64,000 nt of DNA from Opitutales bacterium (lineage in GTDB: Bacteria; Verrucomicrobiota; Verrucomicrobiia; Opitutales; Oceanipulchritudinaceae). Of the stretch, positions 44,295 through 53,612 are shown one piece after another. The notes beneath the pieces were generated by a model. It saw only the letters and a program-made list of their open reading frames with translations, was not told the origin of the DNA and did not search any database. The position numbers were made by a program, and so were the translations under genes. The DNA is taken from positions 1 through 64,000 of the forward strand of contig SLNJ01000056.1 in assembly GCA_007133065.1 (NCBI GenBank), in the 5' to 3' direction. Within the stretch, counting starts at the first letter, position 1. Every line of letters starts with the position of its first letter.

Positions 44295-44410
44295 TCCGAT
44301 TCGAGCAGGCTGTGGGATTGTTCGGGATTATGCTCAAAAACATCCCTCTGGCAAGACGGGAAACCTGAAATGTTGGTGCCGGATATCCTGCTGCCCGAGC
44401 AACATTCCCG

Positions 44411-45187
44411 TCACGCCCCCGTCCCACCGTCCCCCTCGCGCCGCCATCCCAGAAGAAACTCACGGTTGCCGTCGGCACCGGTAATCGGGGAGAGGATCCA
44501 GCCGAGTTCGCGGGATTGAGGGAGGTTGGTGCGTGCGAATTCCCGGATCTCGCCCATGATGCGCTCGTGCACGGCCGGATCGCGGATGACGCCACGGCCC
44601 TTGTCAGCTTCCGCTCGCTCGGCTTCAAACTGCGGTTTTACGAGTGCGATCAGATGTCCCCCGGGCTTCAGAAAACGCCATGCCGCCGGGAGAACCTTGC
44701 GCAGCGATATGAAGCTCAGGTCCATGACGACGATGTCGTAGAGGGCATGGGGCAGCGCGCCCGGCTTGAGGTTGCGGGCGTTGGTTCGCTCCAGGTTGGC
44801 GACCCGGGGGTCCGTGCGCAATGTGTAGTGCAACTGCCCATACCCAACGTCCACGCACGTCACGTGGGCCGCTCCGGCCTGCAGGAGGCAGTCGGTGAAT
44901 CCGCCCGTCGATGCACCGATGTCGAGCGCTCGGATTCCGTCCAGGGGAACGGCGAAGCGCTCGAGAAATGCCGCGAGTTTGTCGCCTCCCCGTCCGACGT
45001 AGCGCGGGGGCCGGATGACCTCCAAGGGCAGATCTTCGCGGATGCGCTTCCCGGGCTTGTCGAGTACCGCGGTTCCCGAACGAACCTGGCCGGCCAGAAT
45101 CAGGTTTCGCGCCCGAGCACGCGTTTCGACCAATCCCCGCTCAACGAGCGATTCGTCCAGACGCACGTTACGCTGCCCCGAGGCCAT
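44411..45187 (-). CDS. tlyA: TlyA-family rRNA 2'-O-methyltransferase
   Basis: A 258-aa protein with an N-terminal S4 RNA-binding domain (VRLDESLVERGLVETRARAR) and an FtsJ-like methyltransferase domain (DIGASTGGFTDCLLQAGAA near residue 92, VDVGYGQLHYTLR, MDLSFISLRKVLP, LVKPQFE). TlyA methylates 2'-O of cytidines in 16S and 23S rRNA, which affects capreomycin sensitivity in mycobacteria; whether both rRNAs are targets here is unknown. It is transcribed away from the dcw cluster. Confidence 0.92.
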   Translation of the reverse strand: MASGQRNVRLDESLVERGLVETRARARNLILAGQVRSGTAVLDKPGKRIREDLPLEVIRPPRYVGRGGDKLAAFLERFAVPLDGIRALDIGASTGGFTDCLLQAGAAHVTCVDVGYGQLHYTLRTDPRVANLERTNARNLKPGALPHALYDIVVMDLSFISLRKVLPAAWRFLKPGGHLIALVKPQFEAERAEADKGRGVIRDPAVHERIMGEIREFARTNLPQSRELGWILSPITGADGNREFLLGWRREGDGGTGA

Positions 45188-45532
45188 ACCCTAGAACCCG
45201 AACAATTCCGTTCCCAGGGCAAGGATTTTTTTGCTGCGGGATTCACGCGACGCAAAGCGCCCGGGTGAAATGTGAACAACCTGTGAGCAGGTGGCCCCGC
45301 TGTCGCCGGGCGTTACGGGAAGAACGCGCCGTGCCCATGCAGCGATAGGGCCAGCTTATTATCTAAGTATCTGAATAAAAACCCATTACAATCGAATGGC
45401 TGTCCACCGCATGCATGAAGAGCCGGTGCGTGCCGGATTCAACACGTTAGGTAGCGTTGTTCACATTCGTCGACCGGGATACGCAAGACACGGTCAATCT
45501 GAGAGTTAGAGAAAAAAATTGGGGGATATGGC
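45188..45532. other. Upstream region of the dcw cluster
   Basis: A 345-bp AT-richer stretch between tlyA and the mraZ promoter. A small hairpin ACCTG/CAGGT lies at 45279-45292. No gene or recognised RNA is seen. It probably holds the promoters of tlyA and upstream control sites of the dcw cluster. Confidence 0.5.
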
Positions 45533-45577
45533 TTGACTCTCGGGGGCAAAATGGTGGAAAATGGTAGAAATTGGGGT
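45533..45577 (+). promoter_or_regulatory. mraZ promoter with three 10-bp MraZ-type repeats
   Basis: A -35 box TTGACT (45533-45538) is followed 18 bp later by GAAAAT (45557-45562). Three direct repeats with exact 10-bp period, AAAATGGTGG (45548-45557), AAAATGGTAG (45558-45567) and AAATTGGGGT (45568-45577), overlap the -10 region. In known systems MraZ binds tandem TGGGN or AAAGTG-type repeats at its own promoter and represses the dcw operon, so this is very likely its operator. Confidence 0.72.
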
Positions 45578-45586
45578 AATTGAGTC

Positions 45587-46048
45587 ATGGCGGGCATCAT
45601 AACACAATCGTCTATTGAGACCGATTACGTGGGGGAATTCTCCCATCAGCTCGACTCACGCAACCGGGTTACCATTCCGTCGCATTGGCGTGCGGAGGGG
45701 GACGATCAGAATTATTACATGGCGTGGCCGCATCCGGACGGTTGTATCGCCGTCTATCCTCCGCGGATGCAGCGGGAGTTTCTGCGCGTGGCGGAGTCGA
45801 TCAAGCAGAGTGATGCGCGTGGGCAACAGATGCTGCGCCAATTTTTTGGCAAGGCGCACAAGTTCGGGTGTGACAAGCAGGGCCGTGTGCTGTTGCCGGA
45901 GCCGCTAATCCGGCACGCCGGGATTCAAAAGGGCGTCGTCCTGGTCGGTCTCGGGAACAATTTCCAAGTGTGGAGCGCGGAGCGCCACAGTGTAACGGAA
46001 GAGGAAGACTTCAATCTGATACAAGCCATGACCGACCTCGGGCTGTAG
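45587..46048 (+). CDS. mraZ: MraZ, transcriptional regulator of the dcw operon
   Basis: A 153-aa DNA-binding protein with two SpoVT/AbrB-like half-domains, DYVGEFSHQLDSRNRVTIP near residue 15 and FGCDKQGRVLLPEPLIRHA near 85. It forms ring-shaped oligomers that bind tandem repeats at its own promoter. It is the first gene of the cluster, preceded by three matching 10-bp repeats. No clear ribosome site is seen 5-10 bases before ATG 45587. Confidence 0.95.
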   Translation: MAGIITQSSIETDYVGEFSHQLDSRNRVTIPSHWRAEGDDQNYYMAWPHPDGCIAVYPPRMQREFLRVAESIKQSDARGQQMLRQFFGKAHKFGCDKQGRVLLPEPLIRHAGIQKGVVLVGLGNNFQVWSAERHSVTEEEDFNLIQAMTDLGL

Positions 46049-46339
46049 CACGGTATGCGATGCCAGCTCGAACCGACCCAACCTCAAACGTTAAAACCGC
46101 TATGAAATGGACAGATAACCTACCCCGCACCGGTCTCCTCGACGATGGCGAGGCGCGCCACTATGGCGCGTGGGAGATGCCATCGCTTCCGCGTCTGAAT
46201 GCGGTTCCCAGCGGCCCGCAGCATCCTACTCTCGAGCTTTGCCGAAAACGTAACGCTTCCCGGGTTCAGGGGAGGAGGGGTATGCGATTTCTCCATGCGC
46301 TGTACCACGCCCGATAGATCACTTGGCGTTGCGGTTGTG
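46049..46339 (+). other. mraZ-rsmH spacer with two-tier RNA hairpin
   Basis: An unusually long 291-bp gap in a cluster where genes otherwise touch or overlap. A two-tier helix can form at 46144-46184: GATGGC/GCCATC outside and CGCGCC/GGCGCG inside, around an ACTAT loop. A 71-codon open frame (46102-46317) exists but has poor coding character. It may be an attenuator or an RNA-processing site. Confidence 0.4.
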
Positions 46340-47272
46340 ATGCCTGGACATCGTCCCGTCCTTTTGCACGAGGTGGTCGATCTGCTCGACCCGCGTCCGG
46401 GCGGGCGGTATCTCGATGCCACGTTTGGGGCCGGCGGGCATGCGCGGGCGCTGCTGGAGCGCGCTCCGGATGCACACGTGACGAGCGTCGATCGTGATCC
46501 TGCTGCGGCGAACCGGGCGGACGAGCTGGCGGCAGCGTTCCCGGGCCGGTTTCAGTTTTACGATATGGACTTCCGGGATCTGGCGGAGCTGGAGGCGGAA
46601 TGTTTCGACGGCATCCTCTTCGATCTCGGGGTCTCCTCGTTTCACTTCGACGAGGCCGGTCGCGGTTTCAGTTTTCGATTCGACGCTCCGTGCGACATGC
46701 GGATGGATCCGCGGCGGGGGATCTCCGCAGCGGAGTTCCTCGAGGGGGCCTCGGAGGAGGAGCTCGTGCGTGCCGTGCGCGATTTCGGCGAGGAGCGGCG
46801 GTGGCGCCGCGTGGTCTCCGCGATCCTGCGTGCGCGCGGAACGGGTGCTCTGCAGCGGACCGGTAGTTTCGCGGAGGTGGTTGAGCGCGCGCTTGGCTCG
46901 GCGCCGGCACGGCGCATGGTACGGATCCATCCGGCTACCCATACCTTCCAGGGAATTCGCATGGCGGTGAACGACGAACTCGGGGCTCTGGAGGCAGGCG
47001 CCACCGCGGGGTTCGATAAGCTGGCACCGGGCGGGGTGCTGGCGATCATCAGCTTTCACTCGCTCGAGGACCGGTGGGTCAAGCGCGCCTTCCGGCGTTA
47101 TTGCGGGCAACCCGAGCACGCGGAGGATTCCACTCCGGTCCAAGAGCGTCGGGCGGTGGCGAAAATGCTCACGCCCCGCCCGGTGACACCCGCCCCGGAT
47201 GAAATCTCAGAGAATCCACGAGCCCGTTCGGCAAAGCTGCGGGCGGTACGCAAACTCCCAGCCTCGCCCTGA
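46340..47272 (+). CDS. rsmH: 16S rRNA (cytosine1402-N4)-methyltransferase RsmH
   Basis: A 310-aa SAM-dependent methyltransferase that modifies C1402 of 16S rRNA in the ribosomal P site. Landmarks are HRPVLLHEVVDLL, YLDATFGAGGHARALLE near residue 25, DGILFDLGVSSFHFDEAGRG, DMRMDPRRG, HPATHTFQGIRMAVNDEL and SFHSLEDRWVKRAFR. ATG 46340 marks the start of homology (GTG 46337 adjacent is possible); the frame is open further upstream but non-conserved. FtsL follows after 3 bases. Confidence 0.95.
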   Translation: MPGHRPVLLHEVVDLLDPRPGGRYLDATFGAGGHARALLERAPDAHVTSVDRDPAAANRADELAAAFPGRFQFYDMDFRDLAELEAECFDGILFDLGVSSFHFDEAGRGFSFRFDAPCDMRMDPRRGISAAEFLEGASEEELVRAVRDFGEERRWRRVVSAILRARGTGALQRTGSFAEVVERALGSAPARRMVRIHPATHTFQGIRMAVNDELGALEAGATAGFDKLAPGGVLAIISFHSLEDRWVKRAFRRYCGQPEHAEDSTPVQERRAVAKMLTPRPVTPAPDEISENPRARSAKLRAVRKLPASP

Positions 47273-47275
47273 CTC

Positions 47276-47689
47276 ATGAACCACGTACAGCAGAAATACA
47301 TTTACCAGATGATCGCCCTCGTCTGCCTCATCCTGCTGGTCAGCGGCGGAGGTGGTCTCGGCATTCTCGTCCTGCGCCAGCAGATTTCGGTGAGTGCCGA
47401 ACGGGCGCGCCAGGCGGAACTGCAGATCGCGGGATTCGACCGGAAGATTCGGCAGATCGATGCGCGTATCGCGGCGGTGCACCACCCGGATGCGTTGCTG
47501 GAACGCTCCCGGGCGGTGGGCCTGCGTCTGCAACAGCCCGAGCGCAATCAGGTGATCCGCCTGGAGGCGGGCCCCGCCCAGCGCAGGTACGCGCAGCAGA
47601 CGCCGCCCTCGGTGGACTCCTCTTCCGATCCCCTCTTTATTTCAATCGACCTCGCCTTGATGGAACTGCCTGTGCGCGCGAAACCATGA
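47276..47689 (+). CDS. ftsL: FtsL-like cell-division protein
   Basis: A 137-aa bitopic membrane protein: one transmembrane helix (about residues 10-32, MIALVCLILLVSGGGGLGIL) followed by a coiled-coil region (ERARQAELQIAGFDRKIRQ). Position between rsmH and ftsI and the layout fit FtsL, which with FtsQ and FtsB-type proteins recruits FtsW/FtsI. Sequence similarity to other FtsL proteins is low, as is normal. It overlaps ftsI by 4 bases. Confidence 0.75.
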   Translation: MNHVQQKYIYQMIALVCLILLVSGGGGLGILVLRQQISVSAERARQAELQIAGFDRKIRQIDARIAAVHHPDALLERSRAVGLRLQQPERNQVIRLEAGPAQRRYAQQTPPSVDSSSDPLFISIDLALMELPVRAKP

Positions 47690-49494
47690 GCAAGGTTTTC
47701 ATTGCAGACTGGCGTTATCTGCTCCTGGTATCGGGATTGCTTTTTGGGTTTTCCCTGGTCCTCGGCCGGGTCGCCTACCTGCATGTTTGGAAAGCAGAGG
47801 AACTCGCCGGTATCGCGGAGCAAAATCGCAAGTCGATTCAGGTTCTAGCGGCACGGCGCGGGAACATCCTTGATTCGCGCGGCAATATCCTTGCCGCGAC
47901 GCGACCTTTGATCGAGGTCGGAATAGACCCGAAGGTTTTTCGCGAGGAGGACGCGAAGAAACTTCCGGAGCTTGCCCGCCTTCTGAACGTTCCCGAGGAG
48001 ACGCTGCGGGAGAAGGCGCGGCGGCGGACCCGTCGGGGAACCGCCCATCCCCAGGATATCCGCCTGGTCCGGTGGGTGAAGATCGCGGACGCGATCGACG
48101 ACGCCACCTATCGGGCGGTGCGTGATCTCGGAATTCGAGGCGTGTACGGGAATCGCTACTACGAGCGGAACTACCCTGCGGGCGACCTTGCGGCTCATGT
48201 GGTCGGGTATATCGGTTATATCGATGATCCATCGGAGGCGGAACCGGTCCTGCGTCCGCTGCTCGGAGTCGAGCGATTCATGGATTTCTACCTTCGCGGG
48301 CAGGATGGTTGGCGCGAGATGGAGCGGGACGGGCGCCGCCGCGAGCTGGCGCAGTATCGCCGCGAGCTGCGCCCGACGGACGGCCTCAACGTGGAGCTCA
48401 CGCTGGACATGGTGGTGCAGAGCATTGTCGAAACGGAGATCGAGCGACTGGTCGCGGAGTATTCGCCGCAGGGGATATCCGTGATCGTCAGCGATCCGCA
48501 TGACGGTCGCGTCCGAGCGCTCGCAAACTATCCCTCGTTCGACCCCAACCGATTTCACCGCTCGGAGGTGTCCCATCTCCGCAACCGCGCTGTCGGTGAC
48601 ATCTTCGAGCCGGGATCCACGTTCAAAATTGTGCCCGCCGCAGCCGCACTCAACGAGGGGATCGTGGCCTTGGACGATCAGTTCGATTGTTCGGTGGACG
48701 CGGTAGAGTACCGTGGGAGGACGATCCGCATGCCGCGCGACGTCACGCCGAACGGCCGCCTCGATTTCCGGGAGGTCGTCATCAAATCCAGCAACCGGGG
48801 CGCGGCGCTGCTCGGTATGCGGTTGGGCGAATCGCGGTTGCACGATTATTCGCGCGCGTTTGGATTCGGCTCGCGCACCGGCTGGGGTCCCGGTGCGGAA
48901 TCGCCCGGAATTCTGCCCCCGGTGCGAGAGTGGGACGGATTGACCATCAGTCGTATGCCGATGGGCCATGCCATCTCTGCAACGCCCCTGCAGCTGCATC
49001 AGGCGATGGGTGTCGTATCCAACGGCGGAGTTTTGATGGAACCGCTGATTGTGAATCGTGTCTTGGACCACGAGAGTAGCCCGCTTCTCGAGTTTGCACC
49101 TCGTGCGATACGGCGCGTACTGCGCGACGACACCGCCGCGGTGATGACCGAGATCCTGAATGCCGCCGCATCGCCCGGGGGGACCGCTTCCCTTGCGTAT
49201 ATCCCCGGTTACGAAGTGGCGGGCAAGACGGGAACCACGCAAAAGATCGTGGACGGACGCTATTCCAACGACTATCATATTGCGAGTTTTTCGGGTTTTT
49301 TCCCGGCTTCCAAGCCCCGCCTGGCGATTACCGTGGTCGTGGACGAACCGGAGATTCCGGGAACCGCCTATGGAGGACGGGTTGCCGCCCCCGCCTTCCG
49401 AAACATTGCGGAACAACTGATTCAGTATTTCTCGATTCCACCAACCGCTTCACGCGAGGAAACACCGATCGCATTGTGGGAGAGTAACCGATGA
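47686..49494 (+). CDS. ftsI: Division-specific transpeptidase (PBP, FtsI)
   Basis: A 602-aa class B penicillin-binding protein that cross-links septal peptidoglycan. It has an N-terminal membrane anchor (about 10-32), a non-catalytic pedestal (GNILDSRGNILAATRP) and a transpeptidase domain with Ser311 in EPGSTFKI (SxxK), SSN in KSSNRG and KTG in GKTGTTQK. ATG 47686 overlaps the ftsL stop. There is no PASTA domain. It ends with the ATGA overlap to murE. Confidence 0.95.
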   Translation: MSKVFIADWRYLLLVSGLLFGFSLVLGRVAYLHVWKAEELAGIAEQNRKSIQVLAARRGNILDSRGNILAATRPLIEVGIDPKVFREEDAKKLPELARLLNVPEETLREKARRRTRRGTAHPQDIRLVRWVKIADAIDDATYRAVRDLGIRGVYGNRYYERNYPAGDLAAHVVGYIGYIDDPSEAEPVLRPLLGVERFMDFYLRGQDGWREMERDGRRRELAQYRRELRPTDGLNVELTLDMVVQSIVETEIERLVAEYSPQGISVIVSDPHDGRVRALANYPSFDPNRFHRSEVSHLRNRAVGDIFEPGSTFKIVPAAAALNEGIVALDDQFDCSVDAVEYRGRTIRMPRDVTPNGRLDFREVVIKSSNRGAALLGMRLGESRLHDYSRAFGFGSRTGWGPGAESPGILPPVREWDGLTISRMPMGHAISATPLQLHQAMGVVSNGGVLMEPLIVNRVLDHESSPLLEFAPRAIRRVLRDDTAAVMTEILNAAASPGGTASLAYIPGYEVAGKTGTTQKIVDGRYSNDYHIASFSGFFPASKPRLAITVVVDEPEIPGTAYGGRVAAPAFRNIAEQLIQYFSIPPTASREETPIALWESNR

Positions 49495-51080
49495 CCCGGT
49501 CACCCCCTGATTCGAGGGCTGCGCGCCCGCTGATGCTGGCCGGAGCATTCTATCTTTTGACTCAAGCCGTCTCCCGGACTTACCGTATGAATACAAAATT
49601 ATCCGAGCTATTGCAGGGCATCCCGGTTCAGTCCGTGACCGGCGATCCCCACTCGCCGATCTCGGGTCTGTGCAGCGACAGCCGACGTGTTACTCCCGGA
49701 ACCCTCTTTTTTGCCTACGACGGACTGCGCACGGACGGTAATTTCTACATCGAGGAGGCCGTGCATCGCGGTGCGGCGGCGATTGTTTCGGAGCGGCCGG
49801 GCAGGGTCCCACCGCGTGCCGCTTATGTTCAGGTAGCGAACATCCGCCGGGTGATGGCCGATATCGCACGGCGATTCCACGGATTCCCGGAGCGGGACCT
49901 GGAGTTGATCGCCGTGACCGGTACCAACGGCAAGACGACTGTGACCACGCTGTTAAAGCACCTGCTTGAAGCGCCCGGCGAGCCGCCGGTCGGCCTGCTC
50001 GGGACCGTTGCCTACATGCTTGGCGATCGAACGCTGCCGGCGTACCGGACGACGCCTGAGGCGACCGATTTGCACGCGCTGCTCGCGCAGATGCGGGATG
50101 CGGGGTGCACGCGCGCGCTTATGGAAGTGAGCTCCCACGGAATCGAGCAGGAACGCGTCCGCAATGTCCCATTCCGGATCGCGGCGTATCTGAATCTGAC
50201 GCGGGATCACATCGATTACCACGGAAGCATGGAGGAGTACTTCTCAGTGAAGCGACGGCTGTTCACCGGTGAAACCGGGACCGTGCCCGAGATCGTGGTT
50301 CTGAACCGTGACGATCCCTACGCCGGGGAGCTTGAGAGTGCGGTTCCGAGGGATCGGCGCATTATCACCTTCGGACTGGCCAAGGAGGCCGACATCTACG
50401 CGGCCGATATCGAGATGCAACCGACCGGTACCCGGTTTCGCATCCACACGCCGGATGGCGATGCCGACCTGCAATCGCCCCTTCTTGGCCGGCACAACGT
50501 GAGCAACGTATTGGCGGCGTTCGCGATTGCGTCGGCTTCGGGCGCTTCGCTGTCGATCCTCGCGAAGCGACTGCGGGGCTTCCCCGGCGTTCCGGGCCGG
50601 TTGGAGAAGGTCGAAGCAGGTCAGGATTTCAACGTCCTTGTCGATTATGCACACACCGACGACGCGCTGCGCAACGTCCTCGCAATGCTCCGACCGATCA
50701 CACCGGGTCGGCTCCTGGTGGTATTCGGGTGTGGCGGCAACCGCGATCGTGCGAAACGACCGCTGATGACGGCTGCGGTGCTCGCCGATGCCGATTTTGC
50801 GTGGGCCACCTCGGACAATCCTCGCAGCGAGGCTGTTGCGGATATCTTCGCCGACATGCGTGAGGCGGTTTCTGCCGACTCGCCGATCATGTTTGTCGAA
50901 GACCGCCGCCGGGCCATCCATCTCGCGCTGCTCGAGGCCCGAAGCGGAGACACCGTACTCATCGCAGGCAAAGGGCACGAGACGTTCCAGGAGTTCGCGG
51001 ACTCGGTGGTTCCCTTTGACGACTGCCGTGTCGCGCGCGAGCTGCTCAGCAACCGGCTGGAGTCCACTCGAACCGATTGA
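49491..51080 (+). CDS. murE: UDP-MurNAc-tripeptide synthetase MurE (meso-DAP type)
   Basis: A 529-aa Mur ligase that adds the third residue to UDP-MurNAc-L-Ala-D-Glu. Motifs are the ATP loop VTGTNGKTTVTT, HGIEQERV, HNVSNVLAAFA, DYAHTDDALRNVL and DNPRSEAVADIF; the DNPR motif predicts meso-diaminopimelate as substrate. ATG 49491 overlaps the ftsI stop and has GGGAG 8 bases before it, giving a 32-residue hydrophobic N-terminal extension. ATG 49587 (MNTKLSELL) is where MurE homology starts, and it could be the real start. Confidence 0.93.
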   Translation: MTRSPPDSRAARPLMLAGAFYLLTQAVSRTYRMNTKLSELLQGIPVQSVTGDPHSPISGLCSDSRRVTPGTLFFAYDGLRTDGNFYIEEAVHRGAAAIVSERPGRVPPRAAYVQVANIRRVMADIARRFHGFPERDLELIAVTGTNGKTTVTTLLKHLLEAPGEPPVGLLGTVAYMLGDRTLPAYRTTPEATDLHALLAQMRDAGCTRALMEVSSHGIEQERVRNVPFRIAAYLNLTRDHIDYHGSMEEYFSVKRRLFTGETGTVPEIVVLNRDDPYAGELESAVPRDRRIITFGLAKEADIYAADIEMQPTGTRFRIHTPDGDADLQSPLLGRHNVSNVLAAFAIASASGASLSILAKRLRGFPGVPGRLEKVEAGQDFNVLVDYAHTDDALRNVLAMLRPITPGRLLVVFGCGGNRDRAKRPLMTAAVLADADFAWATSDNPRSEAVADIFADMREAVSADSPIMFVEDRRRAIHLALLEARSGDTVLIAGKGHETFQEFADSVVPFDDCRVARELLSNRLESTRTD

Positions 51081-51087
51081 TCGATCC

Positions 51088-52518
51088 ATGCCGTGTCACG
51101 ATCCGAACCTCTTCTCACGGTGGACGGGCGGCGTCTGGGAAGGCGAGCCCCCGGATCGAGTTTTCGGCTTCAGTATCGACACCCGCGAGATACGCGAGGG
51201 CGAGATGTTTGTGGCGATCTCCACTGCCCGCCGGGACGGGCACCGGTTTCTTCGCGATGCCCGGACGAAGGGGGCCGCTGCGGCGTTGGTGCGGGAGCCG
51301 GATCCACGGGTTGACATTCCACAGTTGGTCGTCACGGACCCCGTGGCGGCGCTTCAGGCGATGGCGGCACGGCATCGGACGCACTTCCACGGACCGATTG
51401 TCGCGGTGACCGGGAGTTGCGGTAAGACGTCGACCAAAGAATTGCTCGCACTGGTTCTCGGAGAGGAGGGAATCCACCGCAATGAAGGGAATCTGAACAA
51501 CCATCTCGGTGTTCCGCTGAGTCTCCTGGGATTGGATCCGGAACGTCACCGCTGCGGCATTGTCGAAATTGGCATCAACCGTCCGGGCGAAATGAGTCGC
51601 CTCGCCGCTCTCGTTCAGCCGGATGTGGTTGTCGTGACCACGGTGGGAGCCGCGCATCTGGAAGGACTTGAAAGCTTGGACGGGGTTGCAGCGGAGAAAG
51701 CGGCGCTGCTCGACGCGCTCCGGTCGGGTGGGACCGCTGTTTTCACTGCTGATTGCCTGCGCTTCAAACCGTTTCGGGAATGGAGGGGCGATGCGCGGAT
51801 CATGGTTTCCCCGAGCGCAGGTGACGAGACGGTGCCCGCTCCCGGGGGGGATAACACATTCAGTCTCGAGCCGACTGGCATCCCGGCCGGCCGGGATGTC
51901 GGGGTGGAGCAGGTGGCATGGGCTTTTGGTTCCTCCGATCGATCCGATTTGACCATTCCCCGGGTCTCGCGCGGCATGCGGAACAACATCGCCTTGGCTT
52001 GCGCGGTGGCGGCATGCCTCGGAGTCGATTCCGGCGCGTACCAGGAACGCCTGTTGCGCTGGCGTGCGGCTCCATTCCGCGGCGAACGGTTGCGGATCGG
52101 AGCTTCCGATTACTACATTGACTGCTACAATGCCAACCCCCAGTCGATGATCGACAGCATCGAGGCGTTCGAATCGATGTTTCCAGAATGCTCCCGGATG
52201 TACGTGCTCGGGTGTATGGAGGAGCTCGGACCGTCGGCTTCCGAGTGGCACGAATGGATTGGAGAGCGGTTGCTCCTGCGCGAGGGCGACGCCGTGATCC
52301 TGATCGGTCCGTACGCCGAGTCGTACCGCGATGGCATCGTACGGAGCGGTCGGTCGGTCCGGTCTGTACGCGTCGTGGAGGACCTGGCGGAGGCGCGCAC
52401 CGAGCTCGACGGGTTCCGGGGTGCAATCCTGCTCAAGGGCAGCCGCGTCTACGGGCTGGAGGCGCTCCTCCCCGAAAACTGGCGCGCATCCGCGTATGGA
52501 GGGCGAAAGGTATGCTGA
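51088..52518 (+). CDS. murF: UDP-MurNAc-tripeptide:D-Ala-D-Ala ligase MurF
   Basis: A 476-aa Mur ligase that adds D-Ala-D-Ala to UDP-MurNAc-tripeptide. Landmarks are VFGFSIDTREIREGEMFVAI (N-terminal substrate domain), VTGSCGKTSTKELL (ATP loop), EGNLNNHLGVPLSLL, VEIGINRPGEM and DCYNANPQSMIDSI. It lies 7 bases after murE and overlaps the start of mraY by 7 bases. It needs the ddl product encoded downstream. Confidence 0.95.
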   Translation: MPCHDPNLFSRWTGGVWEGEPPDRVFGFSIDTREIREGEMFVAISTARRDGHRFLRDARTKGAAAALVREPDPRVDIPQLVVTDPVAALQAMAARHRTHFHGPIVAVTGSCGKTSTKELLALVLGEEGIHRNEGNLNNHLGVPLSLLGLDPERHRCGIVEIGINRPGEMSRLAALVQPDVVVVTTVGAAHLEGLESLDGVAAEKAALLDALRSGGTAVFTADCLRFKPFREWRGDARIMVSPSAGDETVPAPGGDNTFSLEPTGIPAGRDVGVEQVAWAFGSSDRSDLTIPRVSRGMRNNIALACAVAACLGVDSGAYQERLLRWRAAPFRGERLRIGASDYYIDCYNANPQSMIDSIEAFESMFPECSRMYVLGCMEELGPSASEWHEWIGERLLLREGDAVILIGPYAESYRDGIVRSGRSVRSVRVVEDLAEARTELDGFRGAILLKGSRVYGLEALLPENWRASAYGGRKVC

Positions 52519-53612
52519 CATACCTGGCAGAACTGGAGGAGTTTTTCGGTCCGCTCAGGCTCTTTCGTTACCTGACGTTTCGCAGCGCGATGGCAGCCGG
52601 GACGGCTTTCGTGATCGGTTTCATCATAGCGCCGCCGCTGCTCGCCCGGCTGCGCGCACTGAAGATGGGGCAGCCTTTCCGTCAGGCGGCCGAGGTCGGG
52701 AAGCTTGCCGAGTTGCACTCGAGCAAGGGGGGAACGCCGACGATGGGGGGGTTGATCATATTCATTGCGGTGACTTCAAGCACGCTGCTTTGGGCCCGGC
52801 CGAATCTGTACATCTTAACGGCGCTTTTTGTGTTCACGGGGCTGACTGCGCTCGGGTTCGCCGACGATTACCTCAAGGTATCCCGGCGGCACAGCGGGGG
52901 ATTGCGGGGACGCTACAAGCTGTTGGCGCAGGGAGCCATCGCCGCTATCACCTTGGGATTGCTGCACCTCGACCCGGGCAGCGCCGCGCTGATCCGCGAA
53001 CTGTGGGTTCCGTTCCTCAAGAACCCGATAATCGCGGAGACGCCATACTGGCTGTTGATACCATTCTTCTTCGTAGTTCTGGCCGGAAGCAGTAATGCGA
53101 TCAACCTGACAGATGGCGCCGATGGACTGGCGGTCGGATGCACGATTACCGTCGCCCTGGTGTACGGAATCATGAGCTACGCGGTGGGACACGCCATCAT
53201 CGCGGATTACCTGTTTCTCCGGTTTATTCCGGGAGGCGGTGAACTGGCCGTACTATGTGCCTCGCTGGTAGCCGGGTGCATGGTCTTCCTCTGGTTCAAC
53301 GCGCATCCGGCCGAGGTGTTCATGGGAGACACCGGATCGCTGGCGATCGGAGGCCTGATCGGCGCCGTGGCGCTCATGGTGCTGCAACCCGTCACGCTGA
53401 TCATCATCGGCGGCATCTTCGTCATGGAAGCGTTCTCGGTGATCCTCCAGGTCGGCAGCTACAAACTCCGCGGCAAGCGGATTTTCCTTATGTCGCCCAT
53501 CCATCATCACTTCGAACTCAAGGGGTGGCCCGAGAGCAAGGTGGTGGTCCGCTTCTGGATTCTCTCGTTGTTTTTTGCCCTCGCTGGACTGGCAACCCTG
53601 AAACTCAGATGA
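52512..53612 (+). CDS. mraY: Phospho-MurNAc-pentapeptide transferase MraY
   Basis: A 366-aa inner-membrane enzyme with about 10 helices that forms lipid I from UDP-MurNAc-pentapeptide and undecaprenyl phosphate. Key motifs are KGGTPTMGGLIIF, GFADDYLKVSRRHSGGL (catalytic Asp pair), NLTDGADGLAVG and FMGDTGSLAIGGLIG, followed by PIHHHFELKGWPES. ATG 52512 overlaps the murF stop. It overlaps murD by 4 bases. Confidence 0.97.
   Translation: MLTYLAELEEFFGPLRLFRYLTFRSAMAAGTAFVIGFIIAPPLLARLRALKMGQPFRQAAEVGKLAELHSSKGGTPTMGGLIIFIAVTSSTLLWARPNLYILTALFVFTGLTALGFADDYLKVSRRHSGGLRGRYKLLAQGAIAAITLGLLHLDPGSAALIRELWVPFLKNPIIAETPYWLLIPFFFVVLAGSSNAINLTDGADGLAVGCTITVALVYGIMSYAVGHAIIADYLFLRFIPGGGELAVLCASLVAGCMVFLWFNAHPAEVFMGDTGSLAIGGLIGAVALMVLQPVTLIIIGGIFVMEAFSVILQVGSYKLRGKRIFLMSPIHHHFELKGWPESKVVVRFWILSLFFALAGLATLKLR

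Noticed and set aside
45970-46317. A 115-codon frame overlapping the mraZ end
   Set aside because: It overlaps mraZ out of frame, has no clear ribosome site and has low coding character; the gap is better explained as a structured spacer.
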